Shown here: piece after piece, positions 24,952-33,514 of the stretch
Position numbering within the stretch: the stretch's first letter is position 1
How the letters are laid out: every line of letters begins with the position of its first letter
From: Oscillatoria sp.
GTDB taxonomy: Bacteria > Cyanobacteriota > Cyanobacteriia > Cyanobacteriales > Laspinemataceae
Reading direction: 5' to 3'
DNA: 34,963 nucleotides
Assembly (NCBI GenBank): GCA_011390515.1
Contig: JAABSJ010000037.1
Location: 1-34,963, forward strand
Translations under genes and position numbers: made by a program
The notes under the pieces: generated by a model
What the model was told of the DNA's origin: nothing
Database searches by the model: none
What the model saw: only the letters and a program-made list of their open reading frames with translations

Positions 24952-27054
24952 TCAAGCCATTTTCCCCCGGGTTTGCCACAGCAACCACAGAAAATAAGGA
25001 GTGCCGATCGCCGCCACGACTAACCCAGCGGGAATCTCTTTCGGGGCTAATAGCACTCGGCCCAGGGTATCAGAAATGGCGACTAAAAGCGCGCCTAGAA
25101 TTGCGGCAAATGGCACTAATTTTCGATGATTTGTACCAACCAAAATCCGGGCGGCATGGGGGGCAATTAATCCCACAAAACTAAGGGTTCCCACGGTGGA
25201 AACCGCTGCGGCAGCTAAGGCAACAGCGATCGCCAGTAAGATGCCTCGGGCTTTTTGCAGGGGAATTCCCACCAATCGGGGTACATCATCCCCGAGGGCC
25301 ATTATATCTAGCCAACGTGAGAAAATCCAAGCGATGGGTAGGAGAACCAAGGGCCATGCAATTAAACGCCATAAATCCACCCATTCCCGGGCGTAAGTGC
25401 TACCAGACAGCCAGACTAGGGCTTGGGCGACGCGCAATTTAGCCATGACAACTAACAGGTTGATGCCGGAACTACAGAAGGCAGAAACGGCAATTCCAAC
25501 GAGGGCTAAACTTGCCGGGGAAAGTCCATCGCGCCATGCCAGGAGACAGACGGCAGCAAAGGCAACAAAAGCCCCAACAAACGCCGCGATCGCCACCGCT
25601 TCTACGGGGGGATTCGGCAGTAAAATCAGGACGCACATCGCCCCTAATCCTGCGCCCGAGGTAATCCCGACGATTTCGGGACCGGCGATCGCATTTCTCA
25701 CCACCCCTTGCAACAGCAACCCACTCACCGCCAGGGACGCCCCGGCAAAGATTGCTACCAGCAGACGAGGTAAGCGGAGATTAAAGATAACTTTTTGTGA
25801 GAGGGTAGTTCCGCCTCCGAGGAAGGTTGCCAGGATTTCGGAGAGGTTTAAGGTAATTCCGCCCCAGACTAATCCAGCAATCAAGGCGACTGCCAGGGCG
25901 ACAATTGCAGTGCCCAGTAACAACGGATAAGAGAAGCGACGGGAAGGGCGATGACTGGAAGTGAGAGCGGTTCTGCCTTTGCCTCCATCCAAATTGGCAG
26001 TTTTGCGGACTAATCCAATTAAAAACGGTGCACCGACAAGGGGGATAACAGTGCCTACGGGAATTTCGCTTAAATTGGTTTTCACACTTTGGGCGAAAAT
26101 ATCCGCAGCGACGAGGACCACCGCGCCCCAAATAGCTGAACCGGGCAGCAAGAGGGCGTGAGGGCGACATCCCATTAATCGCACTAAATGGGGGGCGACT
26201 AATCCGATAAATCCGATGGGTCCTACCACACTCACCGCAACTGCTGCCAGGAAGACAGCGATCGCCGTTGCAGATAAGCGGGTGAGTTGCACTCGTTGTC
26301 CCAGCGATCGCGCCATGTCATCGCCGAGGAGTAGCACATCGAGAGAGTGTGACATCAAGAGGGCTAACCCAGCAGCGATCGCCACTCGAGGAAAGGCGTA
26401 AGCGCTATTACTCCAGTCGGTTTGTAGTAACGAACCGGCCCCCCAGAAGAATAATCCGGTGGTTTGATTTTCATAAAAGACTTGCAAGAGTGCTGTAAAC
26501 GAAGCCAGGGCGAGGGAAACGGCAACCCCAGAGAGGGTGAGACGAATGGGAGAAACCTGAACTCCGGCAGCAATGGCGTAGGTTAATCCCGCAGCCAACA
26601 ATCCCCCAGTGAGTGCCACTAAAACCGGCGATCGGGCGAACAAGTCCGGCGCAAAAATTCCCGTCGCTGCCACCGCAAAATAAGCGCCCGCATTAATCCC
26701 TAGAGTGGAGGAAGAGGCGAGGGGATTGCGTGTAACCGTTTGTAGCAATGCCCCAGCAATTCCCCAAGCAGCCCCGGTAATGACTGCGATCGCCGCCCGA
26801 GGCAAGCGCATCAATCGCACAATATTATGGGCGGCGAGATCCTCATTGGGGGCAACAATAGCATTAATGGTTGTCCCAATATTAATATCAGTTTGTCCCT
26901 GAATGATATGCATAAATAGCAACATCACCAGCAGCAACAATCCCCCCAGCAAAATCAGCACTGCGGAAGTCAACTGTCGAGAAGCAAGTGGAGATAATTT
27001 AGACCCAAAAATCTTAAACACTATTCTATAATTAATTCCAAATCCGATTGTCAA
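24952..27054 (-). CDS. Double-length FecCD iron-siderophore ABC permease
   Basis: This 700-residue protein is two FecCD-type permease domains fused in one chain, as in FhuB, giving about 18-20 membrane helices. Each half shows family motifs. The first has LMRLPRAAIAVITGAAWGIAGALLQ and VVGPIGFIGLVAPHLVRLM. The second has LRLPRLLVAIFAGASLAVSGLLLQGVVRNA and TVGTLSFVGLIAPHAARILVG, with the conserved G.IGFIGL-type loop that contacts the ATPase. It would carry ferric siderophore across the inner membrane with the ATPase and binding protein encoded just upstream. The N-terminus is uncertain: the open frame starts at a TTG (27054) that lies within a repeat-derived segment, and a GTG at 27021 (residue 12) is an alternative. 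A two-hairpin repeat separates it from the binding-protein gene. Confidence 0.9.
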   Translation of the reverse strand: MTIGFGINYRIVFKIFGSKLSPLASRQLTSAVLILLGGLLLLVMLLFMHIIQGQTDINIGTTINAIVAPNEDLAAHNIVRLMRLPRAAIAVITGAAWGIAGALLQTVTRNPLASSSTLGINAGAYFAVAATGIFAPDLFARSPVLVALTGGLLAAGLTYAIAAGVQVSPIRLTLSGVAVSLALASFTALLQVFYENQTTGLFFWGAGSLLQTDWSNSAYAFPRVAIAAGLALLMSHSLDVLLLGDDMARSLGQRVQLTRLSATAIAVFLAAVAVSVVGPIGFIGLVAPHLVRLMGCRPHALLLPGSAIWGAVVLVAADIFAQSVKTNLSEIPVGTVIPLVGAPFLIGLVRKTANLDGGKGRTALTSSHRPSRRFSYPLLLGTAIVALAVALIAGLVWGGITLNLSEILATFLGGGTTLSQKVIFNLRLPRLLVAIFAGASLAVSGLLLQGVVRNAIAGPEIVGITSGAGLGAMCVLILLPNPPVEAVAIAAFVGAFVAFAAVCLLAWRDGLSPASLALVGIAVSAFCSSGINLLVVMAKLRVAQALVWLSGSTYAREWVDLWRLIAWPLVLLPIAWIFSRWLDIMALGDDVPRLVGIPLQKARGILLAIAVALAAAAVSTVGTLSFVGLIAPHAARILVGTNHRKLVPFAAILGALLVAISDTLGRVLLAPKEIPAGLVVAAIGTPYFLWLLWQTRGKMA

Positions 27055-27072
27055 AAGTTATTTTTCTCTACC

Positions 27073-27123
27073 AGCCCGCGCAGGCGGGCTTCGTCCGTAT
27101 AGCCCCACCCTTCAGGGTGCGGA
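27073..27123 (+). repeat. GC-rich two-hairpin repeat, copy 4, overlapping the binding-protein stop codon
   Basis: The hairpins AGCCCGCGCAGGCGGGCT and CACCCTTCAGGGTG match copy 3. The stop codon (27112-27114) and last three codons of the binding-protein gene lie inside the second hairpin. The flanking stretch at about 27035-27072 also matches the sequence left of copy 3. Confidence 0.85.
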
Positions 27124-28215
27124 TTCAAGCCTATTTGCCTGCAATACTTTCTCCACAAATACCTCCGCTGAAAGCGGACCGCCAAATATCCAAGTATCGC
27201 TACCAATAGAGTACAAACGACTCTCTTTGACGAATGCTAAATTTTTCCATATTTGATTTTGTTGTAACTGCTGGAAATAGGGATTCTTCTCTTCGGCAAT
27301 ATAGAAAAAATTGGCATTTTCTACCGGAGGCAAAGACTCAATCCAAACGGTGTTAAACCCAAATGGATCTACAGCCCCTTGCCAAGCATTGGTTAAGCCC
27401 AATTCTTGCAAAATTTGCACCGCCATTGCGTTATCATTAAATAAACGAATTTGCGGAGCACCGGGGACGAATTGACCGAGAATAAATGGATTTTGGGCGA
27501 TTTTTTTCCCCTGTAGCTGTTGGGCGGCAGCCTCAAATTTTGCTTGCATTTCCTGTAAGACTTCTTCGCCTTTGGCTTTGGCATTCACCACTTCGGCAAT
27601 CTTGAGAAAGGTTTGTTTCATTTCATCCAATTGACGAATCCCCGTTTCTGGGGCGGGATAGGGGTCAAATAATAAAGTTGGCGCGATCGCAGAGAGAGTA
27701 TCCTCAATTGCCTCATGGCGCAACTTCACCCCAATAATCAAATCCGGTTCCAATTGGGCGATCGCTTCCAAACTCGGTTCCTGCCGCGTTCCCACATCCA
27801 CTACTGTATCCGCCAGTTGGGGTTCAATTTGCACAAATTCGTTATAACCGGCGATATCCGCCACCCCCACCGGCTGAATTCCCAAAGCTAACAAATCTTC
27901 CACATAAACCCATTCCAATGCCACAATTCGCGTGGGAGGTTCTGCAAATTCTAAAGAAGAATTCACCTCAGTTTGAGAAGGGATGCCATTGGTACAGGAA
28001 ACCACTGCCAAACCCAGAAAAAAATAAAGAATAAAGCGAATAACTGCCGCAAGTAACCGGAGGATCCCCCCCTGACCCCCCCTTAAGAAGGGGGGGGAAT
28101 TGATTGCAGGTTTTCTCCCCAACTCAAAAAACTCTAAAGCCCCCCTTCTTAAGGGGGGTTGGGGGGATCTAACCCCTGAAAAAATTAAAAAAACTGCTAA
28201 TAAAACCCCTGTCAT
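27112..28215 (-). CDS. Fe-siderophore ABC substrate-binding lipoprotein with a repeat insertion
   Basis: The body (about residue 90 onward) is a class III periplasmic binding protein of the FecB/FhuD type: PTRIVALEWVYVEDLLALGIQPVGVADI, then PSLEAIAQLEPDLIIG, a long linking helix, and AENP-like contacts in the second lobe. It should deliver ferric siderophore to the permease. The start ATG overlaps the ATPase stop (ATGA), as expected of translational coupling. Between a first hydrophobic stretch (residues 1-14) and the real lipoprotein signal (about 52-74, ending LAVVSC with lipid-accepting Cys74) lie about 35 residues encoded by a palindromic repeat (28063-28169), read through in frame. The C-terminal SAP and the stop come from another repeat. 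No ATG, GTG or TTG lies between the insertion and the signal core. Confidence 0.87.
   Translation of the reverse strand: MTGVLLAVFLIFSGVRSPQPPLRRGALEFFELGRKPAINSPPFLRGGQGGILRLLAAVIRFILYFFLGLAVVSCTNGIPSQTEVNSSLEFAEPPTRIVALEWVYVEDLLALGIQPVGVADIAGYNEFVQIEPQLADTVVDVGTRQEPSLEAIAQLEPDLIIGVKLRHEAIEDTLSAIAPTLLFDPYPAPETGIRQLDEMKQTFLKIAEVVNAKAKGEEVLQEMQAKFEAAAQQLQGKKIAQNPFILGQFVPGAPQIRLFNDNAMAVQILQELGLTNAWQGAVDPFGFNTVWIESLPPVENANFFYIAEEKNPYFQQLQQNQIWKNLAFVKESRLYSIGSDTWIFGGPLSAEVFVEKVLQANRLESAP
28063..28169. mobile_element. Palindromic repeat element inserted in the binding-protein gene
   Basis: It is a 107-bp segment with inverted ends: GATCCCCCC...CTTAAGAAGGGGGG on the left and its near complement CCCCCCTTCTTAAGGGGGG...GGGGGGATC on the right. 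A single end of the same type occurs near 6652-6681. It keeps the reading frame of the surrounding gene open and encodes two related peptide stretches (PPLRRG and PPFLRGGQGGI). No transposase is present. Confidence 0.75.
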
Positions 28216-29024
28216 GATTTAACATCCTCCATCTGTTCTAAAATTCCCAATTCCGACGGAAAGCAAGTCGGAGTTCCCGTTACCGGATGGGGAATCACCA
28301 TCATTTCCACTCCAAATCCGGCCAAAATATTCTCCGGGGTCATCACTTCTGCCGGAGGACCACTGGCAATCAGTTCACCGGAACGCAACATCAAAATATG
28401 ATCGCTATAGGCAGCAGCTTGGTTCAAATCATGTAACACCCAACCGACGGTTATTTTCCGTTCCCGATTGAGTGTTCTAACTAATGCTAGAATATCAATT
28501 TGATGGCGAATATCTAAAAATGTGGTCGGTTCATCTAATAGTAAAACCTGAGTTTCTTGGGCTAATGCCATCGCAATCCAAGCCCGTTGACGTTCGCCTC
28601 CAGAGAGGGTATCCATCAGGCGATCGCGTAAGGAAGTGAGTCCCGTTACACTTAATGCCCAATCCATCGCCGCCAAATCGTTGTGAGACAGTCCCCCCAA
28701 CAGCGATCGATGGGGATATCGCCCATAAGCGATCGCCTCCCACACTGTAATTCCAGCCGGGATATCCGGGGACTGTGGCAGCATCGCCAACTGACGGGCG
28801 ATCGTCCGAGTCGGCATTGTCGCAATATCTCGCCCATGCAGATAAATTGCACCCTGCTGCGGCTTTAAAAGTCGCGCCAGGGTGCGTAATACGGTGCTTT
28901 TGCCCGATCCATTCGGTCCAATTAAAGCCGTCACCTTTCCTGTTTCCAGGGAGAGGGAAAGATTGGGAACAATCGGGCGATCGCCGTAACTAATGTTCAG
29001 GTTGCGGGCATTAATGGCAACCAA
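28212..29024 (-). CDS. Fe-siderophore ABC transporter ATPase (FecE/FhuC type)
   Basis: This 270-residue ATPase energises siderophore import. All ABC motifs are visible: Walker A GPNGSGKST, Q-loop LPQSPDIPAG, signature LSGGERQR, Walker B VLLLDEPTTFLD, and H-loop WVLHDLNQA. The order AINARNLNISYGDRPIVPNLSLSLETGKVTALIGP and the EVMTPENI ending are typical of the FecE/FhuC branch. The start is set at TTG 29024, because an AAGGAGG site (29032-29038) lies 7 bases before it; the longer frame from 29048 would start ahead of that site. Its TGA overlaps the ATG of the binding-protein gene. It is the first of three transport genes, downstream of a siderophore synthetase. Confidence 0.93.
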   Translation of the reverse strand: MVAINARNLNISYGDRPIVPNLSLSLETGKVTALIGPNGSGKSTVLRTLARLLKPQQGAIYLHGRDIATMPTRTIARQLAMLPQSPDIPAGITVWEAIAYGRYPHRSLLGGLSHNDLAAMDWALSVTGLTSLRDRLMDTLSGGERQRAWIAMALAQETQVLLLDEPTTFLDIRHQIDILALVRTLNRERKITVGWVLHDLNQAAAYSDHILMLRSGELIASGPPAEVMTPENILAGFGVEMMVIPHPVTGTPTCFPSELGILEQMEDVKS

Positions 29025-29031
29025 GATGATT

Positions 29032-29038
29032 CCTCCTT
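29032..29038 (-). promoter_or_regulatory. Strong ribosome binding site selecting the TTG start of the ABC ATPase gene
   Basis: AAGGAGG on the minus strand lies 7 bases before the TTG at 29024 and inside the longer open frame, so it decides the start. Confidence 0.75.
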
Positions 29039-29107
29039 GTGTTATCAATTATTTGGCTAATTGTACTCTGGCTTTGTATCATTTTTTCTCGAATTTATCT
29101 TGAATTT

Positions 29108-29157
29108 AGCCCGCGCAGGCGGGCTTTGTCCCTATAGCCGCACCCTTGAGGGTGTCG
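29108..29157 (+). repeat. GC-rich two-hairpin repeat, copy 5
   Basis: It has AGCCCGCGCAGGCGGGCT, then CACCCTTGAGGGTG, between the ABC ATPase start and the synthetase stop (29168). In the minus-strand transcript it lies 10 bases after the synthetase stop, so it may act as a terminator or processing site within the island. Confidence 0.8.
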
Positions 29158-29167
29158 GCTGCTTTTT

Positions 29168-30991
29168 TTAAAACCCTATTTTCACCGGGTCCTCCGCTAC
29201 TTCATATAAGGCATTGGTGACAGTTCCGAAAGCAGAAGCATGAGGGCGATCGCCATCGTCGGCATATCCATAAGTAATTAACCGATTCCGATTTAAACAC
29301 AGTTTGGTAAACTTCGGCGCAAGCAGATTGAACAACTCAAATCGTTCTTGCAATTCCGGGAAGCGATGTTGATAAGTCAAAATAGCTTGACGCACTTGTT
29401 TCCAAAAAGCGCGTTCCGGATAGTTATGATACGTTTCCACAATATCGGATAAATAGCGATGATGGCAAATGAACAATCCGGCAAAAATAAACTGGCAAAG
29501 TCCTTCCGGGGGTTCGGTAAGTAACACTGCCCGTAATTCAGGGGAAATGATATCTAATTCCGGCAGAGGATGACGACTGATGTTGACATCATCTACAAAA
29601 TCTTTCATTGCCAAACGATGCGGCAGATGATTTTTGAGGACCAAAATCGTGTTTTCCCCATGAGGAGAAAACACCACCCCATACCGATATAGATAATGCA
29701 GCAGTGGAGGTAAAATAACATTAAATAGCTGTTCCAGCCATGCTTCCACTGTCAATCCTGATTTTTCAATCAGTTGGGAAATAAAGGGTTTTCCATTGCC
29801 ATCGATATGAACCAATGCGGCTAAAGTAATTGGTTTTTCTTCGGGTTCGCAATAGGAAAGCACACTTTCCCGCCAGAGACAGCCCAGCATTTCTTTATAC
29901 TGATAAGGTGCCCCCTGAAGTTCCGTATAGTAACAGCGATCGTAGTTGATGCTGGCAACTTCTCCCGGGAGAATCATCCGGCATTCTTCCGATAGAAACG
30001 AGTCGCGATCGCAGATGGATTTGACCAATTCCGTGACTTTTGGCGCAATCGCTGTTCGTTCTCCTGGCAGTCCCCGATAGACTAAAGTATTGAAAATACT
30101 CAGGGGTAATTTAACGTGACGTTTTTGGGTATTGCTAATATTGACAAAGGTGCGGATTGACTGTTGAGGTAAATAGCAGTCGGGACTTTTTCCCAGAAAG
30201 ATAATCCCCCCGGTGGCAATTTCTTCTGCATACAGGGAGACTACGATATTATTCCACTGCCAATCATGAACCGGCATGAAAAAATACTCATCGGGATTGA
30301 CTGAATGAGTTTTTAGAATCTTCTGAAATTCTGCAATGGTTGCTTGTCCTAATTCTTCCTGAATCAGGGTTTGATAATTGAGGGTTTCTACTGCATTAAA
30401 TTGCGCCCGTTCTTTGAATAGCGCAATCCAAGTCAGATGAATCGGTTGCTTGCTTTCGGGGGCATGGGCGAGATAATCATCATACCCAAACCCGATGCGT
30501 CCCTTGTTAAATGTAATCCAAGGATGTCCTTCCATTTCCCCTTCTAACTGGGCATAAGTTAACTCCAGTAAGTCGATTGGTTCAGCTTCTTTCCGGGCAT
30601 CCAGATGAGCATCTGCCAGTAAAGTATTGCTGAATTCTTTAATCAAATGTCCGGCAGTTTGTGCCGTCATTCCCACAGCGGTATGAGAATCGAGAACAAA
30701 TTGGAAGGGATTCGTCGTCACTTCCCATGCTGTCCCATTCCACCGTTGAATGGATTCAACCTTGACCCGATAGCTATCAAATAACCGTTGTTTGGCTTCA
30801 AACTGATAGGCAATTCCTTCTGGCAGAGACAGTTTATATTGGGCTTCTGTATCGCTGATTTGTTCGATGAGTTCCGGTTGGATAATTTCCTCATACATGA
30901 ACTCTGACAGCATTTTTGCCAGTAGCTTTCCACTAACTTTTTGCCAGCGTTGTGGTTGTAAGGCTTGGTTGAGAGTTGCTAAATTTTCCAT
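29168..30991 (-). CDS. IucA/IucC family siderophore synthetase (NIS synthetase, HGEN type)
   Basis: This 607-residue enzyme joins a carboxylic acid such as citrate or a citryl intermediate to an amine or hydroxamate using ATP (adenylation), the ribosome- and NRPS-independent route. Motifs are in order: GHPWITFNKGRIGF (155-168, the His-Pro and Lys-Gly-Arg nucleotide-binding pair), MPVHDWQWNN (239-248), SIRTFVNIS (278-286), and FSPHGENTILVL (441-452). The C-terminus carries the FhuF-like segment (FICHHRYLSDI onward). The HGEN form and length resemble the IucC/RhbF branch, which does the second condensation. That assignment is from memory and needs a tree. It starts with ATG 22 bp after the MFS gene, so they are likely cotranscribed. 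The hydroxamate-forming genes lie just upstream. Confidence 0.9.
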   Translation of the reverse strand: MENLATLNQALQPQRWQKVSGKLLAKMLSEFMYEEIIQPELIEQISDTEAQYKLSLPEGIAYQFEAKQRLFDSYRVKVESIQRWNGTAWEVTTNPFQFVLDSHTAVGMTAQTAGHLIKEFSNTLLADAHLDARKEAEPIDLLELTYAQLEGEMEGHPWITFNKGRIGFGYDDYLAHAPESKQPIHLTWIALFKERAQFNAVETLNYQTLIQEELGQATIAEFQKILKTHSVNPDEYFFMPVHDWQWNNIVVSLYAEEIATGGIIFLGKSPDCYLPQQSIRTFVNISNTQKRHVKLPLSIFNTLVYRGLPGERTAIAPKVTELVKSICDRDSFLSEECRMILPGEVASINYDRCYYTELQGAPYQYKEMLGCLWRESVLSYCEPEEKPITLAALVHIDGNGKPFISQLIEKSGLTVEAWLEQLFNVILPPLLHYLYRYGVVFSPHGENTILVLKNHLPHRLAMKDFVDDVNISRHPLPELDIISPELRAVLLTEPPEGLCQFIFAGLFICHHRYLSDIVETYHNYPERAFWKQVRQAILTYQHRFPELQERFELFNLLAPKFTKLCLNRNRLITYGYADDGDRPHASAFGTVTNALYEVAEDPVKIGF

Positions 30992-31013
30992 TGTTTTACT
31001 TCCTTAAATTCAA

Positions 31014-32213
31014 TCATTTACCCGGTATTTCCACCGGAATCGGGCGAGGGAATCCGGCGAAAATTGTCCATTTGGCAAAGGCTAAATTTGCCAGACAAAT
31101 TGCTGCTGCCACCCACAGGGGGGCGGCTAAACTAAAGCTACTCACCACCCAAGATGCCAGCAAGGGCGCAGACAAATGACCCAAATTGGCAAAAGACATG
31201 GCAAGACTATAGTTAAAATGCAGGCGATCGCTGCTACTATTGCCAAATAATCTCAGTTCTAAAGTTGCCTGAGTCACGGCTAAACAAAAGCCATAAACGA
31301 TTCTGGCAAGTACAACAATTCCCAGAGAATTGGTCCACCCTTGGAGGAAGAGGGTCACGGCTAATACGGCAATTCCTATTAAATAAATCGAACTCAGACG
31401 TTCAGATTTACAAAATTTGCGGATGTAAGGTAAAGCCGCGATCGCCATCACGCTGGGAATCATAAATAGATAGCTACTTGTCACCAAATCTACATTAAAG
31501 TTGTCGGCTTGGGTGACATAAGCGGTGAAAAAAGGACGCACTAAATTATTGGCAAGTTGAAAGGTTAAAATCACCAAGCCAATGGCAAGCATAAACCCCC
31601 ATTGATTGCCAATTGCGCCTGTTGCTGTTTCGGATTTTTCCCGCTGGCGAGTGGATACCTTTCTCAGGATGAATAAACAGAGACAGAATTGGAATAAATC
31701 CGCTGCGGCGACCCCATAAAATAGCCGCAAAGGTGCTTCTAAATTCACCATCCAAGCCCCGGCGATCGTTCCAGCAACAATGGCACCATGAAATACCGCT
31801 TGATAGGTTCCTGCTATAGCAGATTGCCGTTCTTTCCCTGCCAATTGAATGATTAAGGGATAGACTAACAGGTAAGAACTTTTGAACAGCAGCAAACAAA
31901 TGGTGTAGGCAAGAAACTGATTTGCATTGGTACTGGTTGCCATCAATGCTGTCATCACCGATGCCCCCACTTGCCCAGCATAGAGGAGATATTTAACCTC
32001 CCAAAAGCGGGCTAAAAATCCCCATGCGGGCGCACAGATGACCACGGTTAGCCGACAGACAAAGATGTAAAAGCCGGTATAGGCTAAATCCTCCACCCCA
32101 AATACTTTACTGAAAAATTGGGGATAGAAGGGCGAGAGTAAAACCTCGGAAAAAATTGCGAGGAATACACATAAAAAGAGGGCGCTAAATCCCAGGGATT
32201 TCTCAGGTTTCAT
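31014..32213 (-). CDS. MFS transporter, probable siderophore exporter
   Basis: The roughly 399-residue protein has about 12 hydrophobic segments and a typical MFS layout: FSALFLCVFLAIFSEVLLSPFYP, then VCRLTVVICAPAWGFLARFWEVKYLL, with a charged central loop (RKVSTRQREKSE, about 190-201) between the two six-helix halves. Its place inside the siderophore biosynthetic genes suggests export of the finished siderophore, as for related MFS proteins in other clusters (inference). The start is set at ATG 32213, which overlaps the monooxygenase stop by one base (TGATG), suggesting translational coupling. A TTG one codon earlier is also open. A substrate cannot be read from sequence. Confidence 0.85.
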   Translation of the reverse strand: MKPEKSLGFSALFLCVFLAIFSEVLLSPFYPQFFSKVFGVEDLAYTGFYIFVCRLTVVICAPAWGFLARFWEVKYLLYAGQVGASVMTALMATSTNANQFLAYTICLLLFKSSYLLVYPLIIQLAGKERQSAIAGTYQAVFHGAIVAGTIAGAWMVNLEAPLRLFYGVAAADLFQFCLCLFILRKVSTRQREKSETATGAIGNQWGFMLAIGLVILTFQLANNLVRPFFTAYVTQADNFNVDLVTSSYLFMIPSVMAIAALPYIRKFCKSERLSSIYLIGIAVLAVTLFLQGWTNSLGIVVLARIVYGFCLAVTQATLELRLFGNSSSDRLHFNYSLAMSFANLGHLSAPLLASWVVSSFSLAAPLWVAAAICLANLAFAKWTIFAGFPRPIPVEIPGK

Positions 32214-33514
32214 CAAGCGACACCAAACTGCTGAAAGACATTGCGGCGATCGACTCGATAAATGCTTTCCCCGAGAAGGGTATTAATAATCACCGAGTTG
32301 CGATAACAACCTAATCCTAAATCCGGTGCACCTACCCCATGACTGTGCAATTCGCCATTTTGCACAAAAATTTGATTGGGAATATCTTGGGTTAATGCCA
32401 GTCGATAATCCAGGTTTACCCTATAGCGATTCTTGTCATCCCAACGAATCAAATCCCGAATTCCTTCAATACAGTTGGGAATCTCATGGTGATACCCTGT
32501 CGCCAGAATAATGCAGTCGGTTTCATGGGTAAGGCGAGTTTCTTGTTGGCGATGTCGGTATCCCAAAATAAAGCGATCGCCTACAGATTCCACTTCCTTC
32601 ACTTCCACCAGGGAGAGTAGCTTAACATCCGGTTGATTGCCACAAACCGAACGTTCATACAGCAAATCGTAAATATCGGCAATGGTTTTAGCACTAATGC
32701 CTTTATAAAGCAAGTTTTGCTGAGATAGAACCAGATCCCGTTTTTGCGGGGATAAGGCATAGAAATAATGGGTATAATCTGGGGAAAAATGCTCTAACCC
32801 CAGCTTGGAATATTCCATCGGCAAGAATCCAGGCGATCGCGTGTGCCATTCCAGGTGATAGCCATAACTCGGCTGTTCCTGCAACAGTTCATAAAACACT
32901 TCCCCTGCACTTTGTCCTGAACCAATCACGGTAATAGATTGAGATTCCCAGCAGCGATCGCGCTTGTGCAGAAACTCGGCAGAATGAAAGATTTTCTCCG
33001 AATGAACTGTTCTAAAACAGGAGGGAACTTGGGGAATACTTCCCACCCCTAAGACTAAATGCCGCGTATTGTAGGTTAAAATAGCCCCGGTTTCAACCTG
33101 CCTTACTTGCACCTGGTAATAACTTTCAGTCCCCGTATTTTCCCAAGTAATCCCTTCCACTCGCTGTCCAAATTGACAACAGTCTAACTGTTGTGCCACC
33201 CACTGACAATAGTGGTTATATTCCTGCCGGGGAATGTGAAAATTTTCGTAAAAATAGAAATGGTACAGACGCGAATGTGCCTGGAGATAGTTGAGAAAAC
33301 TATAGGGACTGGTGGGGTCTGCCATCGTCACCAAATCCGCCAAAAAAGGCACTTGAATCGTACAGCCTTCGATGAGTAATCCCGAATGCCATTGAAACGC
33401 TGGCTTTTGTTCCAAAAACAGAGATTTAACTCCCGTAGGCGCTAAAAGGGCCGCTAATCCTAAATTAAACGGTCCAATTCCTACGCCGATAATATCATAA
33501 AGGGGTTCGATCAT
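32213..33514 (-). CDS. L-lysine/ornithine/diamine N-monooxygenase (IucD/PvdA/RhbE family)
   Basis: This 433-residue flavoenzyme N-hydroxylates the terminal amine of a diamine or amino acid, the first step to a hydroxamate. The FAD-binding motif is GVGIGPFNLGLAAL (10-23), the NADPH-binding motif VIGSGQSAGE (196-205), and the family-typical ATGYHHE comes near 350. The conserved LEQKPAFQWHSGLLIEGCTIQVPFLADLVT segment marks the siderophore branch. The start is ATG 33514, which overlaps the acetyltransferase stop (ATGA); a longer frame from 33550 is less likely. Whether the substrate is lysine, ornithine or diaminopropane cannot be decided here. Pairing with an acetyltransferase and two NIS synthetases favours a schizokinen- or rhizobactin-type product. 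Confidence 0.92.
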   Translation of the reverse strand: MIEPLYDIIGVGIGPFNLGLAALLAPTGVKSLFLEQKPAFQWHSGLLIEGCTIQVPFLADLVTMADPTSPYSFLNYLQAHSRLYHFYFYENFHIPRQEYNHYCQWVAQQLDCCQFGQRVEGITWENTGTESYYQVQVRQVETGAILTYNTRHLVLGVGSIPQVPSCFRTVHSEKIFHSAEFLHKRDRCWESQSITVIGSGQSAGEVFYELLQEQPSYGYHLEWHTRSPGFLPMEYSKLGLEHFSPDYTHYFYALSPQKRDLVLSQQNLLYKGISAKTIADIYDLLYERSVCGNQPDVKLLSLVEVKEVESVGDRFILGYRHRQQETRLTHETDCIILATGYHHEIPNCIEGIRDLIRWDDKNRYRVNLDYRLALTQDIPNQIFVQNGELHSHGVGAPDLGLGCYRNSVIINTLLGESIYRVDRRNVFQQFGVA

